The notes under the pieces: generated by a model
Database searches by the model: none
What the model saw: only the letters and a program-made list of their open reading frames with translations
Told to the model about the DNA's origin: nothing
Program-made: the position numbers and the translations under genes
Assembly (NCBI GenBank): GCA_020726505.1
Contig: JAHLEZ010000022.1
Coordinates: 248,001 to 312,000, forward strand
Direction of reading: 5' to 3'
Length of the DNA stretch: 64,000 nucleotides
Origin: Leptodontidium sp. MPI-SDFR-AT-0119
Lineage: Eukaryota; Ascomycota; Leotiomycetes; Helotiales; Leptodontidiaceae
Part shown: one piece after another, positions 1 through 9,190 of the stretch
Numbering within the stretch: position 1 is the first letter of the stretch
Layout of the letters: each line of letters starts with the position of its first letter

Positions 1-2
1 GG

Positions 3-2177
3 AACAAAAAGACAGGGTGGAAGTCGTCTACTCTCTTCATGGACGTAAAGGGGGCATACGACCACGTGGCAAGACACAGACTATACCGCATCTTACAAGA
101 GCTAGACTTCCCTCTCTACATAATCGCCTGGATTGCATCTTTCTTAATCGACAGACAACTGAGACTAGCCTTTGACGGACAAATCCAAAGCTTCGCGGCC
201 ATTAAATCAGGGGTCCCGCAAGGAAGCCCTGTCTCTCCAATCCTATTCTTGATCTATATCAGAGACTTATTCAAATCCACAGGCGTCACGTGGATCTCGT
301 ACGTAGACGACGTCTCAATCACTACAGCCTCTCCATCAATCAAAAAGAACGTCAGGCGACTAGAACAAGAAGCAAGGAAGATCTTCCAACTTGCTGAACA
401 CAACCAAATCGCATTCGACCTCGCAAAAACAGAGCTCTTGCACTGGAACACATCACATGACGCCCTCTCAGCTTCCATTAAGCTCCCAAACAATGAGACA
501 ATCATGCCCAAAAGCTCTGTTAAATGGCTAGGCATATACTTCGACCCGTCGCTCTCCTTTAAACACCACGTAGCAACAAAAGTAGCAAAAGCCAGAGGAG
601 CATTCCACAGGATGGCCAGACTAGCTAACATAGGCAAAGGCCTAACTCCCTTCGCTCTGAGACAACTATATACAGCATGCGTTACGAGTATTGCAGACTA
701 CGGATCCGTGATCTGGTGGAGAGGTCAACAACAATTCATCAAGCTCTTACAAAGCCTGCAGAACATGGCGATCAGGAAAATCCTAGGAGTGTTTCGTACA
801 GCACCAATACTACCAATGGAAGTAGAAGCAGCTACCCCACCTCCCAAAATCCGCTTAAACCATAGCAACAGAATGTACGCCTTTCGTATGCTCAAACTGT
901 CACCTGACCACCCAATCAACAAAGCTACACAAGCGATTGTAGCGCCGGTAGAGCCCCCTCCTAGAGAGAAAACAAAAGCGCCCTTACAACTTAAGCGCAT
1001 CTATGATTCCATACGGCACCTGTACGACAATAACTCTTTGGAAAAACTCTCCCACCATCACTTCCCTCCGTGGAAGCGGCAAACCTACTTTAACGTAGAG
1101 ATCAGCAAGCTCCCAAAGGAAGAAGAGGCCAAAGTACATGAGGAACGTACCCTGAACAACCCCGCAAAGGATATATTTGTATATACCGACGCTTCACAGA
1201 CTACCGAGAGAACAACTACTGGAATAGGTGTCGGACTGGTCGTACTCGTACCTCCTTCTACACTTATTCAACATCAAAAAACCCACAACCTAGGCAAAGA
1301 TCAACTGGTTTACAACGGAGAGCTCGAAGGCGTCACGCAAGCCGTTGAATACGCAAACAGAACTGCCAAACCAGGCCTCACTTTCAACATATACTCAGAC
1401 AACCAAGCCGGCCTCTGGCGGCTCAAAACACCGTCCGACAACCCCGGCCAGAGCTGCCAAATCAGAGCTATTAGCGCAGCAAAACAAGCGACAGCAAAAG
1501 GCGCAAAAATCAACCTGAAATGGGTTCCAGGCCATGCAGACATCAACGGCAACGACAAAGCTGACGAACTGGCAAAGCTAGCCACCTCCCAACATCCAAA
1601 CTCACACGACACGAGCTTCGCCATGCTGGGGATGAAAATCAAAGGCATGAGATCAACGGAATGGAAGCAAGCCATAGCTACGGACCGCAGAAGTAGCCTT
1701 TTGTACAACAACTCACACTCCTACCGCAAGATCTTCCCATGGAGCATATCAGGCAAGCTCAGAATAACCCCCGGTACTCCGCGAGAGATTGCCAGCGCCT
1801 TCTACCAGCTCAAAATCGGCCACGGCTACATCAAATCATACCTCCACAAGCTCGGCCATGCGTCCAACGACAGGTGCAGATGCGGTGCGAAAGAGACTGC
1901 TGAACACCTACTACTCAGCTGCCCAGAAACGGGTCTAGCCAGGAAGTACGTAAGAGACACCTTACGGCTCAAAACGCCCCTCTCTCAACGAATTCTCATG
2001 CATACAACGAAAGGAATCGCTGCCACAGTTGAATTCCTAAAGACCACGAAGGTAGCCACGAGAGCGTGGCACCTGGGGAGGGGGGGAAGAAGTAGAGGAG
2101 GAGGAGGAGGAGGAGGAGGAGGAGGAGGAGGAGGAGGAGGAGGAGGAGGAGGAGGAGGATGGCGACTAGTCACATGA
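3..2177 (+). CDS. LINE-type retrotransposon ORF2, C-terminal part (reverse transcriptase + RNase H), 5' end outside window
   Basis: The frame is open from the window edge, so the protein is 5'-truncated here; the first ATG is at 39. It begins inside the reverse transcriptase domain (FMDVKGAYDHV, then SGVPQGSPVSPILF, then the catalytic YVDD near 300-312). An RNase H domain follows: YTDAS with the first Asp, a Glu in VYNGELEG, YSDNQAG with the second Asp, and WVPGHADINGNDKADELA with the His/Asp pair. The C-terminus carries a CxC...H...C zinc-like motif (CRCGAKETAEHLLLSC). RT followed by RNase H, with no integrase or LTR, is the order of Tad/I-type non-LTR elements of filamentous fungi, which insert by target-primed reverse transcription. 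No stop or frameshift is seen over more than 700 codons, unlike the RIP-damaged elements further right, so this copy is young or escaped RIP. The final residues are a poly-Gly run encoded by a GGA microsatellite. Confidence 0.9.
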   Translation, partial: NKKTGWKSSTLFMDVKGAYDHVARHRLYRILQELDFPLYIIAWIASFLIDRQLRLAFDGQIQSFAAIKSGVPQGSPVSPILFLIYIRDLFKSTGVTWISYVDDVSITTASPSIKKNVRRLEQEARKIFQLAEHNQIAFDLAKTELLHWNTSHDALSASIKLPNNETIMPKSSVKWLGIYFDPSLSFKHHVATKVAKARGAFHRMARLANIGKGLTPFALRQLYTACVTSIADYGSVIWWRGQQQFIKLLQSLQNMAIRKILGVFRTAPILPMEVEAATPPPKIRLNHSNRMYAFRMLKLSPDHPINKATQAIVAPVEPPPREKTKAPLQLKRIYDSIRHLYDNNSLEKLSHHHFPPWKRQTYFNVEISKLPKEEEAKVHEERTLNNPAKDIFVYTDASQTTERTTTGIGVGLVVLVPPSTLIQHQKTHNLGKDQLVYNGELEGVTQAVEYANRTAKPGLTFNIYSDNQAGLWRLKTPSDNPGQSCQIRAISAAKQATAKGAKINLKWVPGHADINGNDKADELAKLATSQHPNSHDTSFAMLGMKIKGMRSTEWKQAIATDRRSSLLYNNSHSYRKIFPWSISGKLRITPGTPREIASAFYQLKIGHGYIKSYLHKLGHASNDRCRCGAKETAEHLLLSCPETGLARKYVRDTLRLKTPLSQRILMHTTKGIAATVEFLKTTKVATRAWHLGRGGRSRGGGGGGGGGGGGGGGGGGGGGWRLVT
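2095..2159 (+). repeat. (GGA)n microsatellite inside the LINE ORF
   Basis: About 21 uninterrupted GGA/GAG triplets lie just upstream of the LINE stop codon. In the coding frame they give a poly-Gly tail of more than 20 residues; the opposite strand reads as poly-Pro. It is probably a slippage expansion in this copy. Confidence 0.9.
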
Positions 2178-2532
2178 CTAGAGACTGTTAAAACACCTTT
2201 CTTTTGTACAAATAGGGCAAGACCCTCACCAGCGCTTAGAACACATCAGACAGAGCCCCCAACCCTGTATCACAGCTTTCTTTTGTATTAGAATCAGCTC
2301 AAACAGCTAGGGAGAAATCCCGCCATGCTGCATAGTCATAGACTCACATAGCATGTAAAAAGGAATAATAATAATAATATACAGTCTGATAGGCTCGGTT
2401 CTGGCGTATAGAAGTTCGGTGTACAGGATATATTCTGGGCCTCCCCCGCTCTGCCTTACCTTATTCTAACGTCATAATCAACCAAGCCTCTCACATTTCA
2501 TCCATTCAACGTTCGCATCACTATTGCTTATC
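2178..2532. other. LINE 3' UTR with (AAT)n tail; then intergenic
   Basis: After the LINE stop there is about 185 bp without a coding signal, ending in an (AAT)n run at 2364-2380. Short A-rich repeats are usual 3' ends of non-LTR elements, so the LINE probably ends near 2380. No target-site duplication can be checked because the 5' end is outside the window. The rest, to 2532, is promoter-type sequence for the next gene. Confidence 0.5.
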
Positions 2533-3081
2533 ATGTCTCGCCCGTCAGAGATCATTGACTTAACTGGAGAAGACGAAGGCGCTCTGCATACAGCGTCTCC
2601 TGTACTAGCTGTGCCTCTGTCTGTCCCTGTCTCCAAGTCAGTCCAGAGACGCCGACAGTTCCCCACGAACCCGCGGCAGTCGCGGGATTTCAAGCACTCC
2701 TGGTACCAGCCCTCTCCCCTCACGACTATAGGCAAAAAGCTCCTGGTCGAGAAAGACCCTCTACCCTCAGGCATGATTATTATTGGTGCTGCTTTCCTTG
2801 ATGATTACGAACTACCATCGCGAGCCTGGCCTAGCTATGACCAAGAGTGGTATTACATTAGCCGTCATACAAGGATAGACCGCCTCATGGCTGTCTTTGC
2901 GGATTTTATTCGGAAGGACCCTGCCAACCTGTACTTTTATTATAAAAAGACGCAGATTGATCCAAGGCGGACAAGCACAGAGGTAAGTTTCGAGATCATA
3001 TATAAAAGACTTGAATAACACAGTTCATAGCTTCGCCTTCCAGAAGGTGCAGTTCTAGAGGCTGAGCTGGTAATGTCCTAG
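2533..3081 (+). CDS. Hypothetical protein with N-terminal SUMO-interacting-like motif
   Basis: I do not recognise this family. The ATG at 2533 is preceded by TTATC and opens MSRPSEIIDLTGEDEG. The IIDLTGEDE stretch fits a SUMO-interacting motif (hydrophobic-Asp-Leu-Thr followed by acids), which would suggest a nuclear role, but this is motif-level inference. A basic/Ser-rich linker and a folded-looking part (LDDYELPSRAWPSYDQEWYY) follow. At 2983 the frame meets a perfect donor, GTAAGT. Removing 2983-3030 (48 bp, branch-like GAATAAC, acceptor TAG) gives a short second exon ending at TAG 3079-3081; without splicing the frame stops at 3018. Exon 1 is moderately supported and the splice model is tentative. 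No neighbour suggests a function. Confidence 0.45.
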
Positions 3082-3529
3082 GGTAGGAGAGTTCTCTAAA
3101 GCAAGGCGTAGAGATGGACAAGGCAAGCTGCCGGCGAAGCTACTGGGTTCGCAAAGGACCACGTAGCTTACTGTGCTTAAATTGCATTTAGGGGTCCTGG
3201 TCATTCTTACCCTATGGGTCCCCGAGGCGCTTAGATTCATTCGCTGAGCTAGTTCCGGTGAAAGGTACATTGGACATTTCCTGGTTTTATTAGGTCTTAG
3301 TCTAACTTGCCTAGGGTCGTTTGCTGCTTGATGACTGTCGAGATATGCCGGCTATGTGCCAAGGGAGTCGCCGTTTTTGTTTTTCCAGCGACTAGGCATG
3401 GTCTCGCATCAGTCCGTTAAGGAGACTTGGTCCTGACCGAGGCAGCAAAGCAGTAGAAGTATGCATAGAAGCTAAATCGAAGGTTCATATACATCCGTGA
3501 TTGGCTAATTACAGCTATACCTTAGTCAT
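3082..3529. other. Intergenic, no feature seen
   Basis: About 450 bp with balanced base composition. Only short frames occur on either strand, and I find no repeats or RNA gene. Confidence 0.4.
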
Positions 3530-4318
3530 ATGTTCAGTGGCGACGACCATCGAAGCGATAGCCCTTCTCTCATACCGTTGATAACAACCTTCTCACTTTT
3601 TAGCGATAATACCTTAGCCCATATCCTATCCTGCCTAATAATGGCGTTTTTGATTGATAATATGATTTCTAAGTCGTCTAGAGACCGCAAACTTGAAGTC
3701 CAACGAATGCTCCAAGGCCTGACTCCGACTCAATTTGTAGACATGCCCTGGGAGGAGCGGGAAGCAGTGTATATGCAGTACCTTGTCTCTCCGAAGATAC
3801 TCGACTTTGAGGGGGATGATGTTCCTCATCATGAGATGATTGAGTCCCTGCTCTTCCCCGGGGTCTTATTAAGACGAGAGGAGAACGTGGGCGCAGATAG
3901 TGAGGGAAGGCAGATTGTGAGAGAAGCACGACAGGTCTATTATATGCACAATACCTTTGCAGTTCTCTCTCATAACTTACGCGACTTCTTTCTCGACAAG
4001 ATAGAGCTCCCGGTCTCTGTGGAGGGCCTGGTACGGAAGATCCTTGTCAAAGTTGAACTCCAGCACATATATGACACTGGTACGGTCGCTGCGCCGAGCA
4101 AGAGCTTGGATGAGGAGGAGGAACCCTGGGCAGCTTTGGATTTGAAGCAACTGCTCGCGTGCAAGAAGGCCGAATGGATCCGGGTACAAATCCAGGGTGG
4201 GGGTCCGCTGGACTGTAGCGACCTCCGCTCCCAGATCAAGGTTAAGGAGATAGCGAAGGTTGTGCAGGAGCTTATTGTTCAGTTTCCTGGAGAGCGGTTC
4301 AGTATCCTCAAGTCCTGA
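3530..4318 (+). CDS. Hypothetical protein, about 225-262 aa
   Basis: I do not recognise this family. The frame is uninterrupted for 262 codons. The first Met (3530) gives a hydrophobic, low-quality leader; an internal Met 38 (MAFLIDNMISKSSRDRK, about 3641) looks like a more natural start. The body is charged and probably globular and soluble: LQGLTPTQFVDMPWEERE, an acidic stretch (SLDEEEEPWAALDLKQLL), and a C-terminal helical part (KVKEIAKVVQELIVQFPG). There is no signal peptide, clear transmembrane segment or catalytic motif. It lies between the LINE and the decayed OrsD-type gene, so it may be accessory. Composition is ordinary, without RIP-type stops. Confidence 0.45.
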   Translation: MFSGDDHRSDSPSLIPLITTFSLFSDNTLAHILSCLIMAFLIDNMISKSSRDRKLEVQRMLQGLTPTQFVDMPWEEREAVYMQYLVSPKILDFEGDDVPHHEMIESLLFPGVLLRREENVGADSEGRQIVREARQVYYMHNTFAVLSHNLRDFFLDKIELPVSVEGLVRKILVKVELQHIYDTGTVAAPSKSLDEEEEPWAALDLKQLLACKKAEWIRVQIQGGGPLDCSDLRSQIKVKEIAKVVQELIVQFPGERFSILKS

Positions 4319-5110
4319 AAGGACGGGAGCTCGTATGACCTGAAGCCTTACTGGGATGGGTATCCAAGAGCCCGTACCCCTGACCTCGAGCATTGCCGGG
4401 AGCATCTCTCTTTTCGACAGATAATGCAGATGCAGGTTAGAGGATGGACGGCAGCTAGTCAGTGGACAAGAAAGTTTTGGGAGGTAGAGCCTTAATGCGT
4501 GGATACAGGGCAGTAGAGCAAGAGGAAGGCCACGGCAAAACTTGATACGTCAGAATAAGAGTTATTAGCAAGGATTGTATGTATCTATACCACTATCCAA
4601 GCTGAGAAAACCAACCTATCCAAGCTGAGAAAACCAACCTAGGGCCAAGTGGGTTTGATTCCCCATACAACCCATTAGCGTGGATTTGCCGAGAGGGTTA
4701 AGTTGATTTAGCCAAGTTGATTTATTAGGGTTACGTCCAAATAAGCTCGGATGCGGCTCAAATTCGAGTATGAGTTGGCCCCGGCATATGCGACACCAAC
4801 CCCGTCAAATGCATGACCCAGAGCCCACCGTGGGATTATTTATTAAGAGTTATGTTTAGCAGATTGATTTTTGATGGGGGAGAGCAAGTGCACAGGCCAG
4901 GTAAGCAGAAACCACATTCCCAAGTATAAAGTGAGCATAAAAGCATAAAAGCATAAAATCGGAAATTACAACCAGCCATCACACGCATGGGTTCAGAGCA
5001 TGGATTTAGGACGCGTAAAGTAAGAAGACGTGTAGAGTAGTTAGAAAGACGCGAGAATCTCCAGTATTTCAAACCCAGAGGGTCAAGTTGATTTAATACA
5101 TACCTATATC
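4319..5110. other. Non-coding stretch 5' of the OrsD-type gene
   Basis: No credible frame. It contains a 23-bp perfect tandem duplication (4593-4638) and several copies of AAGTTGATTTA (near 4700, 4714 and 5087). Two of these sit in the longer context GAGGGTYAAGTTGATTTA, about 385 bp apart, the second only 15-20 bp before the ATG of the next gene. They may be part of the terminal or promoter sequence of the OrsD-type element. Confidence 0.4.
4593..4638. repeat. 23-bp perfect direct tandem duplication
   Basis: CTATCCAAGCTGAGAAAACC plus AAC occurs twice back to back (4593-4615 and 4616-4638). Confidence 0.9.
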
Positions 5111-7009
5111 ATGGATTCATTTGTGCATTTCCCAGCGCAGGGGGTTGTTGTGTGTTCCGAATGCAAGCATGCCGTGTTACCCAGTCACATCGATGCCCAT
5201 TTGAAGGACGAAGGGAAGCACAAGGCCGTCAAAGCCGACCGAGAGCGTATTATACAAGAAATCCAAGCCATTCGGGGTTTGAAGACCAAGAGAGCAGAGT
5301 TAAACCATTTGGTATTTCCGCCGGCAAGTAACCCCCCCATCCCCATATTACAGGAGCCCAGGAAAGACGGGTTGCAATGTCAGTTGCAAGATCAGTATGG
5401 CAATCCATGCGTGTATATCGCGTGCCAAATATAAAAGATCCAAGAGCATTGTCGTCACGTACATCAATGGGAGAACCCGCAGAAGAAAGGCCGGCCAGAG
5501 ATAGGGAGAGATGTGCAGGTTCCATGGAGAACCGGAGTCCATTGCCAGCATTTTTTCGTCCGTGGACCGGGCGCCCAGTATTTCGAGGTTCAAGCAGAGG
5601 GTTCCAGTTCAGCGGTGCCGTCCGGAGACGTCGATTTGGATGCCGCTAAGACGGCTTTGAAGCAAGCCATGCAGCAAGCAGAAGAGGAGGCACGCCGCCA
5701 GATCACCGAACCGGAGGAAGCCCGAGAACCAAATCCATGGTTACGTCGCGTAGGGTGGGTCGAGCATTTAGGAGCGTTTGATCGGAAGGAATTGCGGGAA
5801 TTGGTTGCCCCCGTCAAGGACGACGAGCCAGAGTTGGACGTGTTATGCAGGGCGTTTGATTGGTTGATTCAAGACGCCCAATACTATTGCGTTCGACCGG
5901 TGGTTGGGTTAGAGGCTTTGTTTGAGGCGAACCGGAAGGAAGTGGACAAAGACGTCCGGATGCCGTTTGACAGTTGGATGGATATCACCACCGTGAAGGC
6001 GTATACGGAGGTGCATAAGCAGTTATTGCGTTACATATTCCGGTGCAAAGACATCGAACCCGAGAAGCGGCCGGGATTTGAGTTGACAGAGAGGCAGAAG
6101 ATGGCCATTGACGACGTGTGGGCGAACATTGAGGAGTTTGTATGGTGGAAGGAGGAGCAGGGAGGTTCAGGAAGCGGGGCAGAGGAGGAGGAGGAGGGAG
6201 AATTAGACGAAGGGATTGAGTGGATGGGCCGGATCCAGCGGCAGATTTTACAGTTGTGGATTGCGTTGTTGAACCAGCCATTGCAGGACGACGAGTACAA
6301 GAGCGTATTGATTAGTGGGTTAGCCGTTTTAGGCATGCGGGAAGACGACGGGTGGTTGGATGCCGAGGATTATACACCCAAATATTCGGCCGTGATCAAG
6401 TTGGCCCGGTTGATGGTGGTTCAAGAGGCGTACGAGCGTCGACGGGAAGCCATTGCACATTACGAGAGCCGTGGGTTGAGTGCAAAGAAAGCAGACAGCC
6501 ATTATGTGTTAACGCGGCGTTTGGTTCATGCATTCATGACCATGGCCCACGACGGCAAGGATCCCAAGCCCATGCAGTGGTTATATCGCAGCCGGTCATA
6601 CGGTTTCAAGATCCGGTACACCACCACGGCCGAGGGGAAGATCCAGTGGATCGGGGACGACGTTTTATATCCCAAGATCCGGTTTAGCATGAGCCAGTTC
6701 CGGGGCATGATTTATAGGTTAGTTGGGGAAGCAAGAGAAGAGTTGTTTAAGAAGTTAATGATAGTGAGGGTAGGTGCAGACCAAAAAGTAGATATGAAGC
6801 AGGTCCCCCCGATCCATTGCGACAGAATAGTAGATCAGCCGTCCGAGACTAGAGTTAGGTGGTCGTTTTTGGACGACGAACGGAACCAGTTTGCAGCATG
6901 TAAGCAGTGGTGGTTGTACGAGCGGATGTACAAGGAGGAGGAGTTAAGAGGACAGTTCATGGATGCGGAGAAGTTGAAGAGGGAAGCCGTAGCGGCATAT
7001 TAACGCCAT

Positions 7010-7837
7010 GTGGAGCGGTTTCAGGAGTTATTGTGGGTTTTGATGCATTTGTGTGGCGGGCAGCCAGCCAGAGCACCGGAGTTGTTGGGAATACGGTGGA
7101 AGAATACAGCGTACAGTGGAGTCCGGAACGTTTTCATTGAGGAGGGTTTAGTTGCGTTCGTGGCCACGTACTATAAGGGGTATCAGAGCAGTGGAAGCAT
7201 TAAGATCGTCCACCGGTATTTACCACGGGAGGTTGGGGAGTTGTTGGTGTATTATTTATGGTTGGTTTTGCCGTTTTAGGAGAAATTACAGTTCTAGATA
7301 GCGGGGAAGCCTAGTTCCAGCCCATTTTTATAGGGAGATAGTGGGAAGAAGGAGCATCGGCAGTGGACGGGACCGAAGCGGAAGCAGTAGAAGTCCAGGG
7401 AGAGCGATGACGTTTCCAGAGGACGGGAGAGGGACGATCAAGGGGAAGAGGGTGAGGACGAGGAGCAGAGAGGTCAGAGGAGGTTGTTGGCCCAACGGCA
7501 GTCCCGTTCGTGGACGTCCGAACGAGCCCAGAAGATTTTAAAGGAATCCGCCATGAGATGGATGGGTGTAGATAAGTTGAATATTAGTGGATATCGACAG
7601 ATTGCCATTGCCATATCCCGGAGGTATTGCCGAGAAGACCGATTTAAGGAAGAGAAGAGCAAGTTAGAGGAGAGTGAGGGTTAGGACGAGGATAATGCCG
7701 ATGGGGACGATCCGTGGGATTTGCAAGCCGGTCACGGGACCCATGTTGTAGGCATGATTTACGCCCGGGAGTTAATGGAAGGTGACAATTCCATTATCAG
7801 CCGTCGTGAGAAGTTCCGACGAGTCAGTCACGTATAG
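7010..7837 (+). pseudogene. Tyrosine-recombinase-like catalytic segment of the fusion gene
   Basis: Boxes in order match a tyrosine recombinase/integrase. GGQPARAPELLGIRW resembles the TGxRxxELLxLxW box A with its Arg (7070-7072). ATYYKGYQSSG carries the hairpin Lys (7175-7177), followed by HRYLPREVGELLVYYL, like the usual R-x-x-P-L-P...LL strand/helix. ISGYRQIAIAIS resembles the HxLRH box with the second Arg (7595-7597). QAGHGTHVVGMIYARE resembles LGHSSxxTTxxYxH, with His at 7733-7735 and the candidate nucleophile Tyr at 7760-7762, nine residues later as in canonical enzymes. The first position of the HxxR box is not His. An acidic insertion lengthens the Arg-His spacing to about 46 residues. 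Six stops fall in this segment, so it is inactive here. The assignment rests on motif reading; a profile search would settle it. Confidence 0.5.
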
Positions 7838-7846
7838 CATTGTTTT

Positions 7847-9013
7847 TTGGGGTTTCCGTCAGCACACCAGGGTGTTGGGATGAGTGGGAGAGCCAAGAGG
7901 ATGCGGCAGGTGTATGAGGAAGAGATACAGGACGCGCAGTTGGCCCGGTGGAAGCGATTACGAGGAGTGGACATCCATGCCGAGTTGGAGAAGATGTTAG
8001 GGGGTAAGGCCCGGTTCCGTGGATTGCAGGAGCCTGTATTGCAAGCCATTATGAAGCACCAGAGCCCCATTGTGGCGGTAATGGGAACCGGGGTTGGGAA
8101 GACGTTGTTGTTCCAGTTGCCAGCCAAGAGTATGAGTTCCGGGACGACGGTAGTCATCAGCCCATTGGTTTCATTGCAGGACCACATGGTAGAGAGATGT
8201 CAGCAAGCCGGCATTTCGTGCGTCAAGTGGGATCCCCGACAGTGCCATTCCCCCAGCCAGATTGTCATCGTCACGCCGGAGTCAGCAGTCAGCAAGACGT
8301 TTGGGACGTTTTTGGACCGGTTACAAGGATTGCATTTGTTAGAGCGGTTTGTTTTTGATGAGTGTCATACACTATTAGACAGCACGGCCGAGTTCCGGCC
8401 CAAGATGCGGCAATTGGGCGAGTTAGTGGAAAGGGGGGTGCAAATGGTTTATTTGACGGCAACGTTACCACCACATGCCGAGCCAGAGTTCATGAATATC
8501 ATGAGGATCAAAGCCGACGATGTTTACATGTTCCGGTCCCCAACCAGCCGTCCGAACATTGCGTATTCCGTGGTTGAGTACGAGGAGGACGAGTTTGGGA
8601 GCGGAGATATTACAGCGGTTTGCAGGTTGATTAACGATAAATTAGAGGAATACCCGGCACCAGCCAAGATTATTGTGTATAGCAGCAGCATTGCCACCAC
8701 CCAGGAAGTGAGTAGTGCATTGGATTGCCACGCATATTACCGGGATGTCGGTGATGCAGCGGTCAAAGATGAGATCCGGAAGGCGTGGGAGAGCGCAGAT
8801 GGACGTGTTGTGGTAGCCACGAATGCGTTTGGATTAGGCATTGATCGGCCAGACGTTCGTGTCGTGGTTCACATTGGGCCGATTATATGGGGTTTACTGG
8901 CTTGGTGCTATCAGGTTAGGGTCAACTGTAAGTCTGAATTCTACATTGTGACAGCTAAATCTTGCCCCCGGGGGCAAGAACGCTCCTTTGCACCTGGGAG
9001 CAAGCCTTGCTAA
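7847..9013 (+). pseudogene. RecQ-like SF2 helicase segment, truncated at motif VI
   Basis: This is the longest intact piece after the last stop (388 codons). Helicase motifs are in order: Walker A MGTGVGKTLLFQLP (about 8081-8115), motif Ia VVISPLVSLQDHM, DECH box at 8357-8368, motif III YLTATLPP, SRPNIAYSVVEY, motif IV KIIVYSSS, and motif V/VI ATNAFGLGIDRPDVRVVVHIG. RecQ-family enzymes should continue with a Gln/Arg-rich motif (QExGRAGRD type) that completes the ATP site. Here the sequence switches to IWGLLAWCYQV and a stop at 9013 within the minisatellite, so the arginine finger, zinc-binding and winged-helix regions are absent. It belongs to the same frame as the upstream OrsD/recombinase segments and is not an independent gene. 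Confidence 0.8.
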
Positions 9014-9190
9014 CATCTTCCTTTGCACCCGGGGGCAAGACTCGCTAAACTCGTCCTTGCACCTGGGGAGAAGCCTCGCTTAAATCTTCCTTTGCACCTG
9101 GGGCAAGCCCCACTAATATCTTCCTTTGCCCCCGGGGGCAACCAGGCACCTTTATGCCTAGGGCAAGCTCGCTAATATTTCTTTGCCCCA
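8960..9190. repeat. Minisatellite of palindromic GC-rich cores, about 35-bp period
   Basis: Seven or eight degenerate units alternate a palindromic core (best form TTGCCCCCGGGGGCAA at 8962-8977) with an AT-richer spacer (GCCTCGCTAATATCTTCC type). Cores drift (TTGCACCTGGGGCAA, TTTATGCCTAGGGCAA) but stay nearly self-complementary. It begins about 75 bp after the helicase homology ends. Confidence 0.8.

Larger units (their letters stand above)
5111..9013 (+). pseudogene. Decayed OrsD-type zinc-finger / tyrosine-recombinase-like / RecQ-like helicase fusion gene
   Basis: One reading frame (+2) runs about 3.9 kb without a frameshift but with eight in-frame stops: 5432, 7001, 7277, 7295, 7331, 7388, 7682 and 7835. 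All are TAA or TAG. The order is: (1) residues 1-150, an OrsD/DUF3505-type zinc-finger region, VVCSECKHAVLPSHIDAHL, and a second finger (CQI*KIQEHCRHVH) interrupted by the first stop; (2) 5513-7003, a 496-codon helical region ending before the recombinase box; (3) 7010-7770, tyrosine-recombinase-like boxes; (4) 7847-8884, a RecQ-like SF2 helicase. The family similarity is from recall of large fungal proteins that pair the OrsD zinc finger with RecQ helicase. Similarity stops at helicase motif VI (VVVHIGPI, about 8884), after which unrelated sequence and a palindromic minisatellite begin, so the C-terminus was lost by rearrangement. A second, more decayed copy lies at 13147-32429. Confidence 0.75.

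Noticed and set aside
1985..2173. Poly-proline frame on the minus strand
   Set aside because: Antisense shadow of the GGA microsatellite in the LINE ORF.
8960..9190. Regular short palindromes separated by similar-length spacers, superficially like a CRISPR array
   Set aside because: Eukaryotic context, spacers are copies of one another rather than unique, and repeats drift strongly; this is a minisatellite.
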